Below are positions 18,568 to 25,980 of a stretch of 64,000 nt of DNA, one piece after another. The DNA is taken from contig JADJFK010000020.1 in NCBI GenBank assembly GCA_016708585.1, forward strand, positions 3,810-67,809, written 5' to 3'. This DNA comes from Sulfuritalea sp. (GTDB taxonomy: Bacteria > Pseudomonadota > Gammaproteobacteria > Burkholderiales > Rhodocyclaceae). The notes under the pieces are model-generated. The model made no database searches and was not told the origin of the DNA. It saw only the letters and a program-made list of their open reading frames with translations. The translations under genes were made by a program, and so were the position numbers. Numbering within the stretch: the stretch's first letter is position 1; each line of letters opens with the position of its first letter.

Positions 18568-19404
18568 CTACCAGTATTTCTCGAAGGCCATCTGTCCCGG
18601 CACGCCGCGGCGATTGGTGGCGAAGCCGCGCGCCGAAAGCGACTGGCGCAGCTCGCGGGTCATTTCGGGATTGCCGCAGACCAGCACGCGCGAGGTGGCG
18701 ACGTCGAGCGGGGTCGCTGCCGCGGCTTCGAGGCGGCCGTCGGCGAGCAGCAGCGGGATGCGTTCGGCCAGCGCGGTCGCGCCCGGCTCGCGGGTGACGA
18801 TCGGCAGATAGGTGAGCGTGGCTTTGGCCTCGGCGAACAATTCGCCTTGCGGCATGCCGGCGATTTCGTCGCGCCAGGCCAGCTCCGACGAGTGGCGCAC
18901 ACTGTGCGCGACGATCAGGCGCTGGTAGTTCTGCCAGACGGCGGGATCCTTCAGGATAGCGAGGAAGGGCCCGAGCCCGGTGCCGCTGGCGAGCATCCAG
19001 AGCTCGCGGCCACGGGCCAGCTGGTCGACGGTGAGGAAGCCGTAGCTGGCCTTGTCGACACGGATCGCATCGCCCTCGCGCAATTGCCGCAGCGGTTCCG
19101 AAAAGGCGCCGCCCGGCACCAGCACCGCGATGAATTCGAGAAAGTCGTCATGGGCCGCCGAGGCCAGCGAGAAGGGCCGCCAGACCCAGTCACCCAAACT
19201 CGCCCCGGTGGCGCCGAGCCCGAGCCGCGTGTAGTGCCCCGGCGTGAAGCGGAAGCCGCGATAGCGCGTGGTGCGGAAACTCACCAGCGTCGGCGTCCAC
19301 CAGCGTACCGAGAGCACGCGCTCGGTGGTCCATTTCTCCTGCGGGCCGGCGTCGCTGCGCTTGCCGAAAATTTCGAGGCCGGATTCTTCGATGGCGCCCA
19401 TCAT
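18568..19404 (-). CDS. Ferredoxin--NADP(+) reductase-like flavoprotein
   Basis: 278 residues from ATG 19404. The FAD motif is WRPFSLASA (RxYS-like), followed by GRELWMLASGTGLGPFLAIL (the NADP-binding GTGxxP stretch), VLVCGNPEMTRELRQSL and the C-terminal MAFEKYW, matching bacterial FNRs. It would shuttle electrons between NADPH and ferredoxin or flavodoxin, possibly to NO-detoxifying partners encoded next to it. Its ATG overlaps the NnrS stop (ATGA). The intact reading frame continues upstream into nnrS only by accident. Confidence 0.88.
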   Translation of the reverse strand: MMGAIEESGLEIFGKRSDAGPQEKWTTERVLSVRWWTPTLVSFRTTRYRGFRFTPGHYTRLGLGATGASLGDWVWRPFSLASAAHDDFLEFIAVLVPGGAFSEPLRQLREGDAIRVDKASYGFLTVDQLARGRELWMLASGTGLGPFLAILKDPAVWQNYQRLIVAHSVRHSSELAWRDEIAGMPQGELFAEAKATLTYLPIVTREPGATALAERIPLLLADGRLEAAAATPLDVATSRVLVCGNPEMTRELRQSLSARGFATNRRGVPGQMAFEKYW

Positions 19405-20491
19405 GCAGCTCCCTGGTCGTCGCGTTTGCCGCGCACCACGCTGGCAATCATCGTGGCAATGAACAGAAGCAGGGCGATGGCATTCAGCAGCCCGCCCTCG
19501 CTGCGCAGCGGAAAGGCATCGCCGAGGCCGCCGAAAATGCGCAGCGCCAGCGAGGCGTGCAGCACCAGCAGCGGCAGGTAGAAGAACGGGTGATACGGAA
19601 TCTTTACCCGCACCACGGCCGGGAAGATGATCGGCGCGTGGCCGAAGATCATCGAGAAGACGAAGCCGAGGCCGACCGCATGCAGCGTCGCATCGCGCCA
19701 CGGGTGGCCGGGCAGGAAGCCGCCACTGATGCCAAGCAGGCCGGCCAGCACCAGCCAGGCGTAGCCCGAGAGCAGGCACAGGGCGATGAAGCGGACCAGC
19801 CCCTGTTGTTGCGCATTGCGCCGCGCGATGTCGTAGCGCAGCAGCCAGACGGCCAGCGCCAGCAGGCCCGCGGAGAACAGCGCGAGGCCGGCGTCTTCGT
19901 GCCAAGGCTGAGCGCGGCGCCGGCGAGGATGCCGCCGACGATGGCGAAGAACAGCCGTTGCGCCACCGCCGGCGTGGGCAGGAAGCGCGTCAGTTCGAGC
20001 CGTTCGCCGGCGATGGTCAGCACCAGGAAGGCCAGCCACCAGGGCACGGCGGCGGTCAGTGCGCCGCCCGCGAACCAGGCCGCGTTGCCGACCAGCCAGC
20101 ACAAGGCGCCGATGGCGAGGACGACGGTGAAGGGCGCCACCAGCCGGTACAGCACCTGGATGCTGGCGGCGACCAGTATCGCGGCCGCGACGACCGTCAG
20201 CATTTGCGTCACGACCAGCGGCGCCCCGGCGAGCAGGGCGATGCCGCCGCTGCCGGCAGCGGCCGGCGCCACGTAGGCCCAGCCGCGGCCGAGCGCGACG
20301 GCGCGTTCGAGGCTGATGACGGTGCCGAGGAAGGCCGAAATCATCAGCGCCCCGTGCCAGCCGGCGGCGTTGGCCGCCACCGCGGGCATGTTCCAGTCCA
20401 GCCGCGCCAGGCCGGCCAGCACGCCGCCGACGAGGGACAGCATGCCCAGCACCAGCAGCGGCACGCGGGCGGCGGGGCGCAGGTCAGCCAT
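19401..20491 (-). pseudogene. nnrS: NnrS family membrane protein, one frameshift
   Basis: From ATG 20491 the protein starts MADLRPAARVPLLVLGMLSL with many hydrophobic spans (WHGALMISAFLGTVISLERAVALG, GWAYVAPAAAG). Near 19900-19910 a single indel moves coding to another frame, continuing LALFSAGLLALAVWLLRYD, HAVGLGFVFSMIFGHAPIIFPAVV and PYHPFFYLPLLVLHASLALRI. The GxGFxxSMIFGHAPIIFPAV block is characteristic of NnrS, a heme/copper membrane protein linked to NO stress. Apart from the indel it looks complete, so sequencing error is likely. It is coupled to the reductase gene. Confidence 0.85.
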
Positions 20492-20503
20492 GGCGGCAGC
20501 TAT

Positions 20504-20794
20504 TCAGTGCGAGCAGCCGCAGCCGCCGACGGGCGCGGCTGTCTTGTCGGCGGCCGGCTTGCCGATCCGCACCTGCCAGACATCGGGGCCGGACTCCAGG
20601 TAATCCCAGGTGAACTCGCCTTTCGATTCGGCCTGGAACTGGTAGAAGAGCGGCTTCGGATCGTGGTCGTTGACCAGCAGCAGCGCTTCGCCGGCCGACA
20701 GCGCGTCGAAGCTGCCGAAGATCAGCGGGTGGCGCTCGCGCGGAACGATGCTGCGGACATCGACGGTGGTCTTGAAGTTTTGTGTGCTGTTCAT
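20504..20794 (-). CDS. DUF2249 domain protein
   Basis: 96 residues from ATG 20794, preceded by an AGGAG ribosome-binding site. The sequence VDVRSIVPRERHPLIFGSFDALSAGEALLLVNDHDPKPLFYQF is the DUF2249 (TusA-like fold) signature. A WDYLESGPDVWQVRIGK strand follows, and the tail GGCGCSH carries two cysteines. DUF2249 proteins commonly accompany hemerythrins and NnrS in NO-response clusters; their biochemical role is unknown. The gene lies 12 bp upstream of nnrS. Confidence 0.88.
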   Translation of the reverse strand: MNSTQNFKTTVDVRSIVPRERHPLIFGSFDALSAGEALLLVNDHDPKPLFYQFQAESKGEFTWDYLESGPDVWQVRIGKPAADKTAAPVGGCGCSH

Positions 20795-20848
20795 GTCTTG
20801 CTCCTGGTGGATGCTGCGGGATTGAGGGTGCAACAAGGTTTGTCGGAT

Positions 20849-21190
20849 CTAGGGTTCCCAGCCGAAATGCTGCTTGGTGGCTTCGTCCATCATCGAGGGG
20901 TTCCAGGGCGGTTCCCACACCAGGCGGATGTCGGGGACCATCGTGGCCGGCAGGGCTTTGGCCAGCGCGGCATGGACATCGCCGACGATCATGTCGCCCA
21001 TCGGGCAGGCCGGCGAGGTCATGGTCATTTCGATCACCAGGCGGCCGGGGGCGAGCTCGATGCGATAGACCAGGCCGAGGGAAACGATGTCCCGGCCGAC
21101 TTCGGGGTCGATGACCTGGCGCAGGATGTCGCGCACCTGCTGCTCGTCGAGGGCGGGTCGGTCGGCGGGGGTGGCTTCTTCTTTCGTCAT
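20849..21190 (-). CDS. MIP18/DUF59-family metal-sulfur cluster assembly protein
   Basis: 113 residues with the DUF59 core VRDILRQVIDPEVGRDIVSLGLVYRIEL and TSPACPMGDMIVGDVHAAL, whose conserved Cys binds a metal or cluster, and a C-terminal WEPPWNPSMMDEATKQHFGW. Relatives (SufT, PaaD, MIP18) help mature Fe-S proteins. Being first in the NO cluster and directly divergent from nsrR, it probably supports Fe-S repair under NO stress (inference). An operator-like inverted repeat starts 7 bp upstream of its ATG. Confidence 0.85.
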   Translation of the reverse strand: MTKEEATPADRPALDEQQVRDILRQVIDPEVGRDIVSLGLVYRIELAPGRLVIEMTMTSPACPMGDMIVGDVHAALAKALPATMVPDIRLVWEPPWNPSMMDEATKQHFGWEP

Positions 21191-21196
21191 GGTTTT

Positions 21197-21271
21197 TAAA
21201 GCAGTAAAATTAATACAGCTTTATCGTACCACCGCCTTTTTGTTAAAGCAATATCTTTTTTACTGCTTTTA
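21197..21271. promoter_or_regulatory. Divergent operator region: two TAAAGC inverted repeats between the NO cluster and nsrR
   Basis: Site 1 (21197-21223) has arms TAAAGC and GCTTTA; site 2 (21244-21271) has arms TAAAGCA and TGCTTTTA. In addition AAAGCAGTAAAA (21198-21209) and TTTTACTGCTTT (21258-21269) are exact reverse complements, so the whole AT-rich region is symmetric. Site 1 ends 7 bp from the DUF59 gene start and site 2 ends 17 bp before the nsrR ATG, positions suited to repression of both. Binding by NsrR itself is the simplest inference. Confidence 0.65.
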
Positions 21272-21288
21272 GGCGTAAACTGCCGGAC

Positions 21289-21723
21289 ATGAAACTGACC
21301 ACCTTTTCCGATTACACCCTGCGCGTGCTGATGTTCCTCGCGCTCAACCGCGAGCGGCTGGCCACGATCCCCGAGATCGCCGCCGCCTACGACATTTCTG
21401 AAAACCACCTGATGAAGGTGGTGCACCAGCTGGCGCGCTCCGGAGTGATCGAATCGGTGCGCGGCAAGGGCGGCGGCATTCGCCTTGCGCGCGAGCCCGA
21501 GGCGATCCGGCTGGGACAGATCGTGCGTGCCAGTGAAGGCAGCGCGCCGATCGTCGAATGCCTGTCCGACGACGCTGCGACCTGCCGCATCGCACCGGCG
21601 TGCCGGCTGACGAACATCCTGGTGCGCGCCTTCGACGCGCTGTATGCGGCGCTGGACGACTACACCCTGGCCGATCTGGTGAAGACGCCGCGAGCGCTGG
21701 AAGCTATTCTGTTGCATCGTTAG
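21289..21723 (+). CDS. nsrR: Rrf2-family regulator NsrR
   Basis: 144 residues: MKLTTFSDYTLRVLMFLALN opens an Rrf2 winged helix (IPEIAAAYDISENHLMKVVHQLARSGVI, then the wing RGKGGGIRLA). Three cysteines in ECLSDDAATCRIAPAC (C-x7-C-x5-C) can hold the NO-sensitive Fe-S cluster of NsrR. NsrR represses NO-detoxification genes until NO destroys the cluster. It is divergent from the five-gene NO cluster, with shared inverted repeats between them, so it likely controls that cluster and itself. Confidence 0.9.
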   Translation: MKLTTFSDYTLRVLMFLALNRERLATIPEIAAAYDISENHLMKVVHQLARSGVIESVRGKGGGIRLAREPEAIRLGQIVRASEGSAPIVECLSDDAATCRIAPACRLTNILVRAFDALYAALDDYTLADLVKTPRALEAILLHR

Positions 21724-21755
21724 CGCCATTCCGATCGAACAGCAAAGGACTTGTC

Positions 21756-21968
21756 ATGGCCGGCTCCTGGGGTTGCCCGCACGAAACCGACGACCGCTGC
21801 GGCAAGGTCAACGGCCTGCCTTGCGATCCGGGCATGAAAGGCTGCGTTCTGCATGGCCGCTTCGTGTTCGCCAACGACGACAAGAATGAGCGCCTCAGGC
21901 AGAAGAAGGCCCGCGAGGAGGCAGCGGGGATGACTTCGCAGCCGCCATCTGAAGCAGAATCTCCCTGA
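21756..21968 (+). CDS. Small Cys-rich conserved hypothetical protein
   Basis: 70 residues from ATG 21756 with an AAGGA site 10 bp upstream. The core GSWGCPHETDDRCGKVNGLPCDPGMKGCVLHGRFVF has four spaced cysteines and a histidine that could bind metal; the tail is charged and helical. It starts 32 bp after nsrR and may be co-transcribed. I do not recognise a named family. Its 3' end overlaps the opposing small gene by 74 bp. Confidence 0.65.
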   Translation: MAGSWGCPHETDDRCGKVNGLPCDPGMKGCVLHGRFVFANDDKNERLRQKKAREEAAGMTSQPPSEAESP

Positions 21969-22113
21969 GGTCGACCATGCGTATCGCATCGACCGCGACT
22001 TCCCAGGCGCCTTCCTGGCACAGGCCGGCGATCTGCGCCTGTTCGTAGCCGTCCAGCGCGGCCTGCACGCAGGCGCTGCGCACGGCCTGGGCAATTTCGA
22101 TGGGGTGGGTCAC
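21895..22113 (-). CDS. Small conserved hypothetical protein
   Basis: 72 residues from a GTG at 22113 with AAGGAG upstream (MTHPIEIAQAVRSACVQAALDGYEQAQIAGLCQEGAWEVAVDAIRMVDL). The even helix pattern and the strong ribosome-binding site support a real gene, 19 bp downstream of the MarR gene on the same strand. Similar short proteins occur in betaproteobacteria; function unknown. Confidence 0.6.
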   Translation of the reverse strand: MTHPIEIAQAVRSACVQAALDGYEQAQIAGLCQEGAWEVAVDAIRMVDLREILLQMAAAKSSPLPPRGPSSA

Positions 22114-22132
22114 GGCATGCGCTCCTTGGCGG

Positions 22133-22552
22133 TCAGTCCTGCTGCAATTCCTGCAACTGCGGCAGCAGGAAATTGCCTTCGAGGTTGAGCAGTTCGTCGC
22201 GATGCAGTTGCGCCATCTTCGCCACCATGCGCTCGCCCTTGGCGGTGAGATGCACTTCCACCTCGCGGCGGTCGGTCTTGCCCTGCTCGCGCGACACCCA
22301 GCCCAGCTTTTCGCAGCGCGAGATCAGCGCCACCACGCCATGGTGCTGGGCCTGCAGCCGTTCGGCCAGTTCCCCCACCGTGGCCCAGTCGCGCGCGGGG
22401 AAACCCTTGATGTGCAGCAGCAGCAGGTATTGCAGCGGCGTGATGCCGCGCTGCCGCGTCACCTGTTCGCTGAAGCGCAGGAAGCGGCGCAACTGGTAGC
22501 GGAATTGGGAAAGGGCTTCGAATTCGCGCTTGCTCAAGGGTGGTCTCGCCAT
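22133..22552 (-). CDS. MarR-family transcriptional regulator
   Basis: 139 residues from ATG 22552. The winged-helix core is ITPLQYLLLLHIKGFPARDWATVGELAERLQAQHHGVVALISRCEKLGWV, with the wing EQGKTDRREVEVHLTAKGE. MarR proteins are dimers that release DNA on binding small ligands or on oxidation; two cysteine-poor halves here argue for a ligand. It is divergent from the DsrC-like gene, with a 29-bp palindrome between the two starts that may be its operator. Confidence 0.85.
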   Translation of the reverse strand: MARPPLSKREFEALSQFRYQLRRFLRFSEQVTRQRGITPLQYLLLLHIKGFPARDWATVGELAERLQAQHHGVVALISRCEKLGWVSREQGKTDRREVEVHLTAKGERMVAKMAQLHRDELLNLEGNFLLPQLQELQQD

Positions 22553-22633
22553 ATCAGAAACATCCGAATTGCCTTTTTGCAATACTCCAAAGGGGGTATC
22601 GCCGGCCACCGCTGAAGGCGGCGCACCTAAAGT

Positions 22634-22662
22634 ATCATACCGTGCGTATATCACGGCATGAT
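22634..22662. promoter_or_regulatory. 29-bp palindrome between marR-type and dsrC-like genes
   Basis: Nested arms ATCAT/ATGAT (22634-22638, 22658-22662) and CCGTG/CACGG (22640-22644, 22652-22656) surround a 7-bp AT-rich centre. It sits 46 bp before the dsrC-like ATG and 82 bp before the MarR ATG, as expected for a shared operator. Regulator assignment is inference. Confidence 0.6.
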
Positions 22663-22707
22663 GTATTGATGGATTGATATCCTGTTCCCCAACCTTCTGG
22701 AGGCCCG

Positions 22708-23031
22708 ATGGAAGTGACAACGAGAATGCCCGCCTGCGACGACCAGGGCTACCTGCTCGATCCGGCCGACTGGAGCGAAGACCTGGCGCGGGAACTGGCA
22801 CGCCAGGAAGCCATCGAACTGACCGAACCGCACTGGCTGGCGATCCGCTACATGCGCGAGTTCTTCGCCGAGCACCAGGTGATCCCCGACGTGCGCTTCG
22901 TCATGCGCCACCTGGGCGAACGCTGCGGCGGTTCGCGCAACCTGGTGTTCGAGCTGTTCCCCTTCGGTTACGTCAAGCAGGCCTGCCGCATCGCCGGCAT
23001 GAGGAAGCCGAGGAGCTGGAGCACCGGCTGA
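22708..23031 (+). CDS. DsrC/TusE-family protein lacking the terminal cysteine
   Basis: 107 residues after a GGAGG site. Family motifs are DQGYLLDPADWSEDLARELAR, LTEPHWLAIRYMREFFAEH and the C-terminal FPFGYVKQACRIAGMRKPRSW. DsrC and TusE carry sulfur on two C-terminal cysteines ten residues apart. Here the first (KQACRIAG) is present but the position of the second is Trp and the chain ends STG, so a trisulfide between the two cannot form. Single-cysteine homologues have been proposed to be regulators rather than sulfur carriers. Lone placement next to a MarR gene fits that idea. Confidence 0.8.
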   Translation: MEVTTRMPACDDQGYLLDPADWSEDLARELARQEAIELTEPHWLAIRYMREFFAEHQVIPDVRFVMRHLGERCGGSRNLVFELFPFGYVKQACRIAGMRKPRSWSTG

Positions 23032-23055
23032 AGCCCGCCCCGGCCGCGGCCGGCC

Positions 23056-24802
23056 TCAGGCGCCGGCGATCGGGTGGGTCGCGAGCAGAACCACCACCAG
23101 CGCGAACAGGATCAGCGACAACAGCTTCCAGAACACCAGCGGGTTGCGCTCGATGAGCGGCGGCGGGCGGTCGCTCAGGAAGCTGCGATTCGGGTGACGC
23201 AGGTCGTGGAGAAACTCGGAAATCGCTTCATAGCGCCACTCGGGATTGGGGTGCACCGCCTTTTTGATCGCACCATCGACCCACACCGGCACATCTCCAC
23301 GGGTTTGCAGCAGCGAGGCGTACTTGAGCCGCTTCTGCTCGGCGGCGCTCTTGCACTTGGCGACTTCGGCGCCATAGGGCAGCCGGCCGCAGAGTAGCTG
23401 GTAGGCGATGACGCCGAGCGAAAACTGGTCGGAGCGCGTTGTGCCTTCCTCCCACAGGAAGTATTCCGGCGCGGTGTATTGCGGCGTGCCGAGCATGGTG
23501 CCGCGCTCGGCTGGTGCTATCGCCTCGACTACGCCGGCGACGCTTGCCGAACCGAAGTCGATCAGCTTCACGGTGCCGGCGGCGTCGATCAGGATATTGT
23601 CCGGCCGCAAATCCTGATGCAGCATTTCAAGGCGGTGAAAGGCCTGCAGACCCCTGGCGATCTGATCGATCAGGTTGCGCACGGTTTCGAGGCCCGGCTG
23701 CGGATGGTCGCGCATCCATTGCGTGAGCGTGCAACCTTCGATGTACTCGGTGGTCACGTAGAGAAACTGCTTCTTGCGATTCAGGCCGCCGGGCTTGAGC
23801 ACATGGGGATGGCTGATGCGCCGCGCGATCCACTCCTCCATCAGGAAGGCTTCGAGATGGCCCGCGTCCTGGCCCAGGTCGACCGACGGAATCTTGATGA
23901 CGAGCTTCTCGTCCGTGGCGATGTCGCTGGCCAGATAGACATGGCTGCGGCTGCTGGCGTGAAGTTCGCGCTCGATGCGATAGCCGTCGAACGCGGCCCC
24001 GGCTTCGAGCAGCGGCGGCAGCGGCAGGTTGGCCAGTTGCTGCTGCAGCTCGCCGATCTCGCCCGAAGGCAGGCCGTCGATGCGCACCAGCTGCACGGTC
24101 AGATTGTCGCTGCTGCCCCGCTCGAAGGCCGCCGCCGCGATGGCCGCGGCGGCGGCATCGAGGTTGTCGCCATGCTCCGCCAGTGTTTCCAGAACGACTT
24201 TCGGCTCGACGTATTCATGCACGCCGTCGGTGGCGATGGCGAACACGTCGCCCGCCTCCAGCGCCACGGTGCGATAGTCGATGTCGAGCTGCGGATGGAT
24301 GCCGAAGGCGCGGCTCAGATAGCTCTTGTCCTCGCTGACGACGACGCGATGTTCCTGCGTCAGTGGTTCGGCATTGCCGCCGCGCAGCAGCGTGATGCGA
24401 CCGTCGCCGATATGGAACAGGTGCGCCGTGGTCGACTTGAAGACGATGCCGCTGAAGGTGCAGACGTGGCCGCGATCCTTGTCGAAGCGGCCCTGGCCTT
24501 GCTGCGTCTGCGAATACAGCCAGGCGTTGGTCGCGGCCAGCGTCTTGAGCGCGGAGGTCTTGACCGACCAGGCTTCCGAGGTGCAGTAGTAATCATCGAG
24601 AAAGCTGTGCACCGCGAACTGCGCCGCGAGGTGGCCAACCTCGCTGCTGCTGATGCCATCGGCCAGCGCCACGGCGACGCCCTTGCTGCCGCGCAAGGGC
24701 TCGTCGGGCAAGAGTGCGCCGTGGAAATCCTGGTTGGCTTCCTTGCGCCCCTTGTCCGAGTGCTGGCCGATCGTCAGGGCCAGCTTCAGGCTGGGGGCTC
24801 AT
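23056..24802 (-). CDS. PP2C phosphatase-serine/threonine kinase fusion protein, one 5' frameshift
   Basis: Reading from ATG 24802, deletion of one C in a five-C run near 24795 gives MSPSLKLALTIGQHSDKGRKEANQDF continuous with the main frame (intact from 24711). Residues 1-240 are a PP2C phosphatase (VALADGISSSEVG, IATDGVHEYV, GSSDNLTVQLV). Residues 265-530 are a kinase: DEKLVIKIP lysine, YIEGCTL hinge, HQDLRPDNILID catalytic loop, IDFGSAS; the usual HRD arginine is Gln. One C-terminal span (FWKLLSLILFALVVVLLAT) anchors it. Two bp after the nitrite channel gene and divergent with it from nirB, it probably tunes nitrite uptake or assimilation; targets are unknown. Confidence 0.85.
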
Positions 24803-24804
24803 GT

Positions 24805-25617
24805 TCAGGCCGGCTTGCGCTTCGGTGCGGTCTTGACGTGCGTCGAGTACAGCGTCAGGCCGACGAAGGCCAGGCCGCCGACCAGGTTGCCGATGACGGT
24901 CGGGATCTCGTTCCAGACCATGTAGTCGTAAAGCGAGAAGTTGCCGCCCAGCATCAGGCCCGACGGAAACAGGAACATGTTCACGATCGAGTGCTCGAAG
25001 CCCATGTAGAAGAACACCATGATCGGCATCCACATCGCGATCACCTTGCCGCTGACATGCGTCGACAACATGGCGGCGACCACGCCGGTGGACACCATCC
25101 AGTTGCACAGCACGCCACGGATGAACAGGGTGAGCATGCCGGCCGCGCCGTGCGCGGCGTAACCGACCGTGCGGCCTTCGCCGATGGTGCCGATCTTCTG
25201 GGCCACGGTATTGGGCGCCTCGGTGAAGCCGAAGGTCCAGATGATGGCCATCATCACCGCCACCGTCAGGGCGCCGGCGAAGTTGCCGAAGAATACCAGC
25301 GTCCAGTTGCGCAGGATGCCGCCGACGGTAACGCCGGGACGCTTGTCGATCAAGGCCAGCGGGGTGAGCGTGAACACGCCGGTGAGCAGGTCGAAGCCGA
25401 GCAGGTACAGCAGGATGAAGCCGACCGGGAAGAGCACCGCGCCGAGCAGCGGCTGGCCGGTCTGGACGGTGACGGTGATGGCGAAGGCCGCCGCCAGCGC
25501 AAGGATGGCGCCGGCCATGTAGGCGCGTACCAGGGTGTCGCGGGTGGACATGAAGATTTTGGATTCGCCCGCATCCACCATTTTGGTGACGAACTCCGCC
25601 GGTGCCAGGTAAGCCAT
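24805..25617 (-). CDS. Formate/nitrite transporter family channel (NirC-like)
   Basis: 270 residues from ATG 25617 with GAAAGGAAAC upstream. About six spans include the FNT motifs GFILLYLLGFDLLTGVFTLTPLALID, NFAGALTVAVMM, FIRGVLCNWMVSTGVV and FFYMGFEHSIVNMFLFPSGLM (H and N of the second filter). FNT proteins are pentameric anion channels. The divergent nirBD operon indicates nitrite uptake or release rather than formate. The kinase-phosphatase gene follows directly. Confidence 0.9.
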   Translation of the reverse strand: MAYLAPAEFVTKMVDAGESKIFMSTRDTLVRAYMAGAILALAAAFAITVTVQTGQPLLGAVLFPVGFILLYLLGFDLLTGVFTLTPLALIDKRPGVTVGGILRNWTLVFFGNFAGALTVAVMMAIIWTFGFTEAPNTVAQKIGTIGEGRTVGYAAHGAAGMLTLFIRGVLCNWMVSTGVVAAMLSTHVSGKVIAMWMPIMVFFYMGFEHSIVNMFLFPSGLMLGGNFSLYDYMVWNEIPTVIGNLVGGLAFVGLTLYSTHVKTAPKRKPA

Positions 25618-25980
25618 GATGTTTCCTTTCGTGGAATCGAATAAATGGCAAGGGGGTGGCGGCCGGAATTGCTCGCGTCGCCGGGTTCGGCGGGACGGTC
25701 TTTGCGGCACCCTTGCCAGGGCAACGGTTCCTTAGCAGCGATCGTGCCACGCCTGAAAACCCTGATCCGGTGAGCCTTTCGCCGCTGCGCACGAAATCGG
25801 CGGGCGATAAACCACGGGCTTGCGCACGTTCGTGGTGCGCCGCAATACGGAAATGAGTCAATCTGGTGCGGACGCATCTCCGGTCCCCGCGGTTTGTGGC
25901 CGATTTCACGGGATTCTGCGCTGGCACACGCCTTGCTGATGGGAAACGAAGCCCATCGATCTTCGCAAAGGATGCACACA
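25618..25980. promoter_or_regulatory. Divergent 363-bp promoter/leader between nitrite channel and nirB
   Basis: No gene is seen here. Two hairpins could form in a nirB leader: GCGCAC/GTGCGC (25822-25827, 25835-25840, 7-nt loop) and GATGGG/CCCATC (25938-25943, 25952-25957, 8-nt loop containing AACGAA). The second lies 23 bp before the nirB start. Leaders with paired stem-loops bind ANTAR antiterminators in nitrate-assimilation operons, but no terminator T-run is visible, so this role is speculative. No good FNR box was found. Confidence 0.35.

Noticed and set aside
25800..25980. FNR-type box (TTGAT-N4-ATCAA) upstream of nirB
   Set aside because: No match with both half-sites was found.
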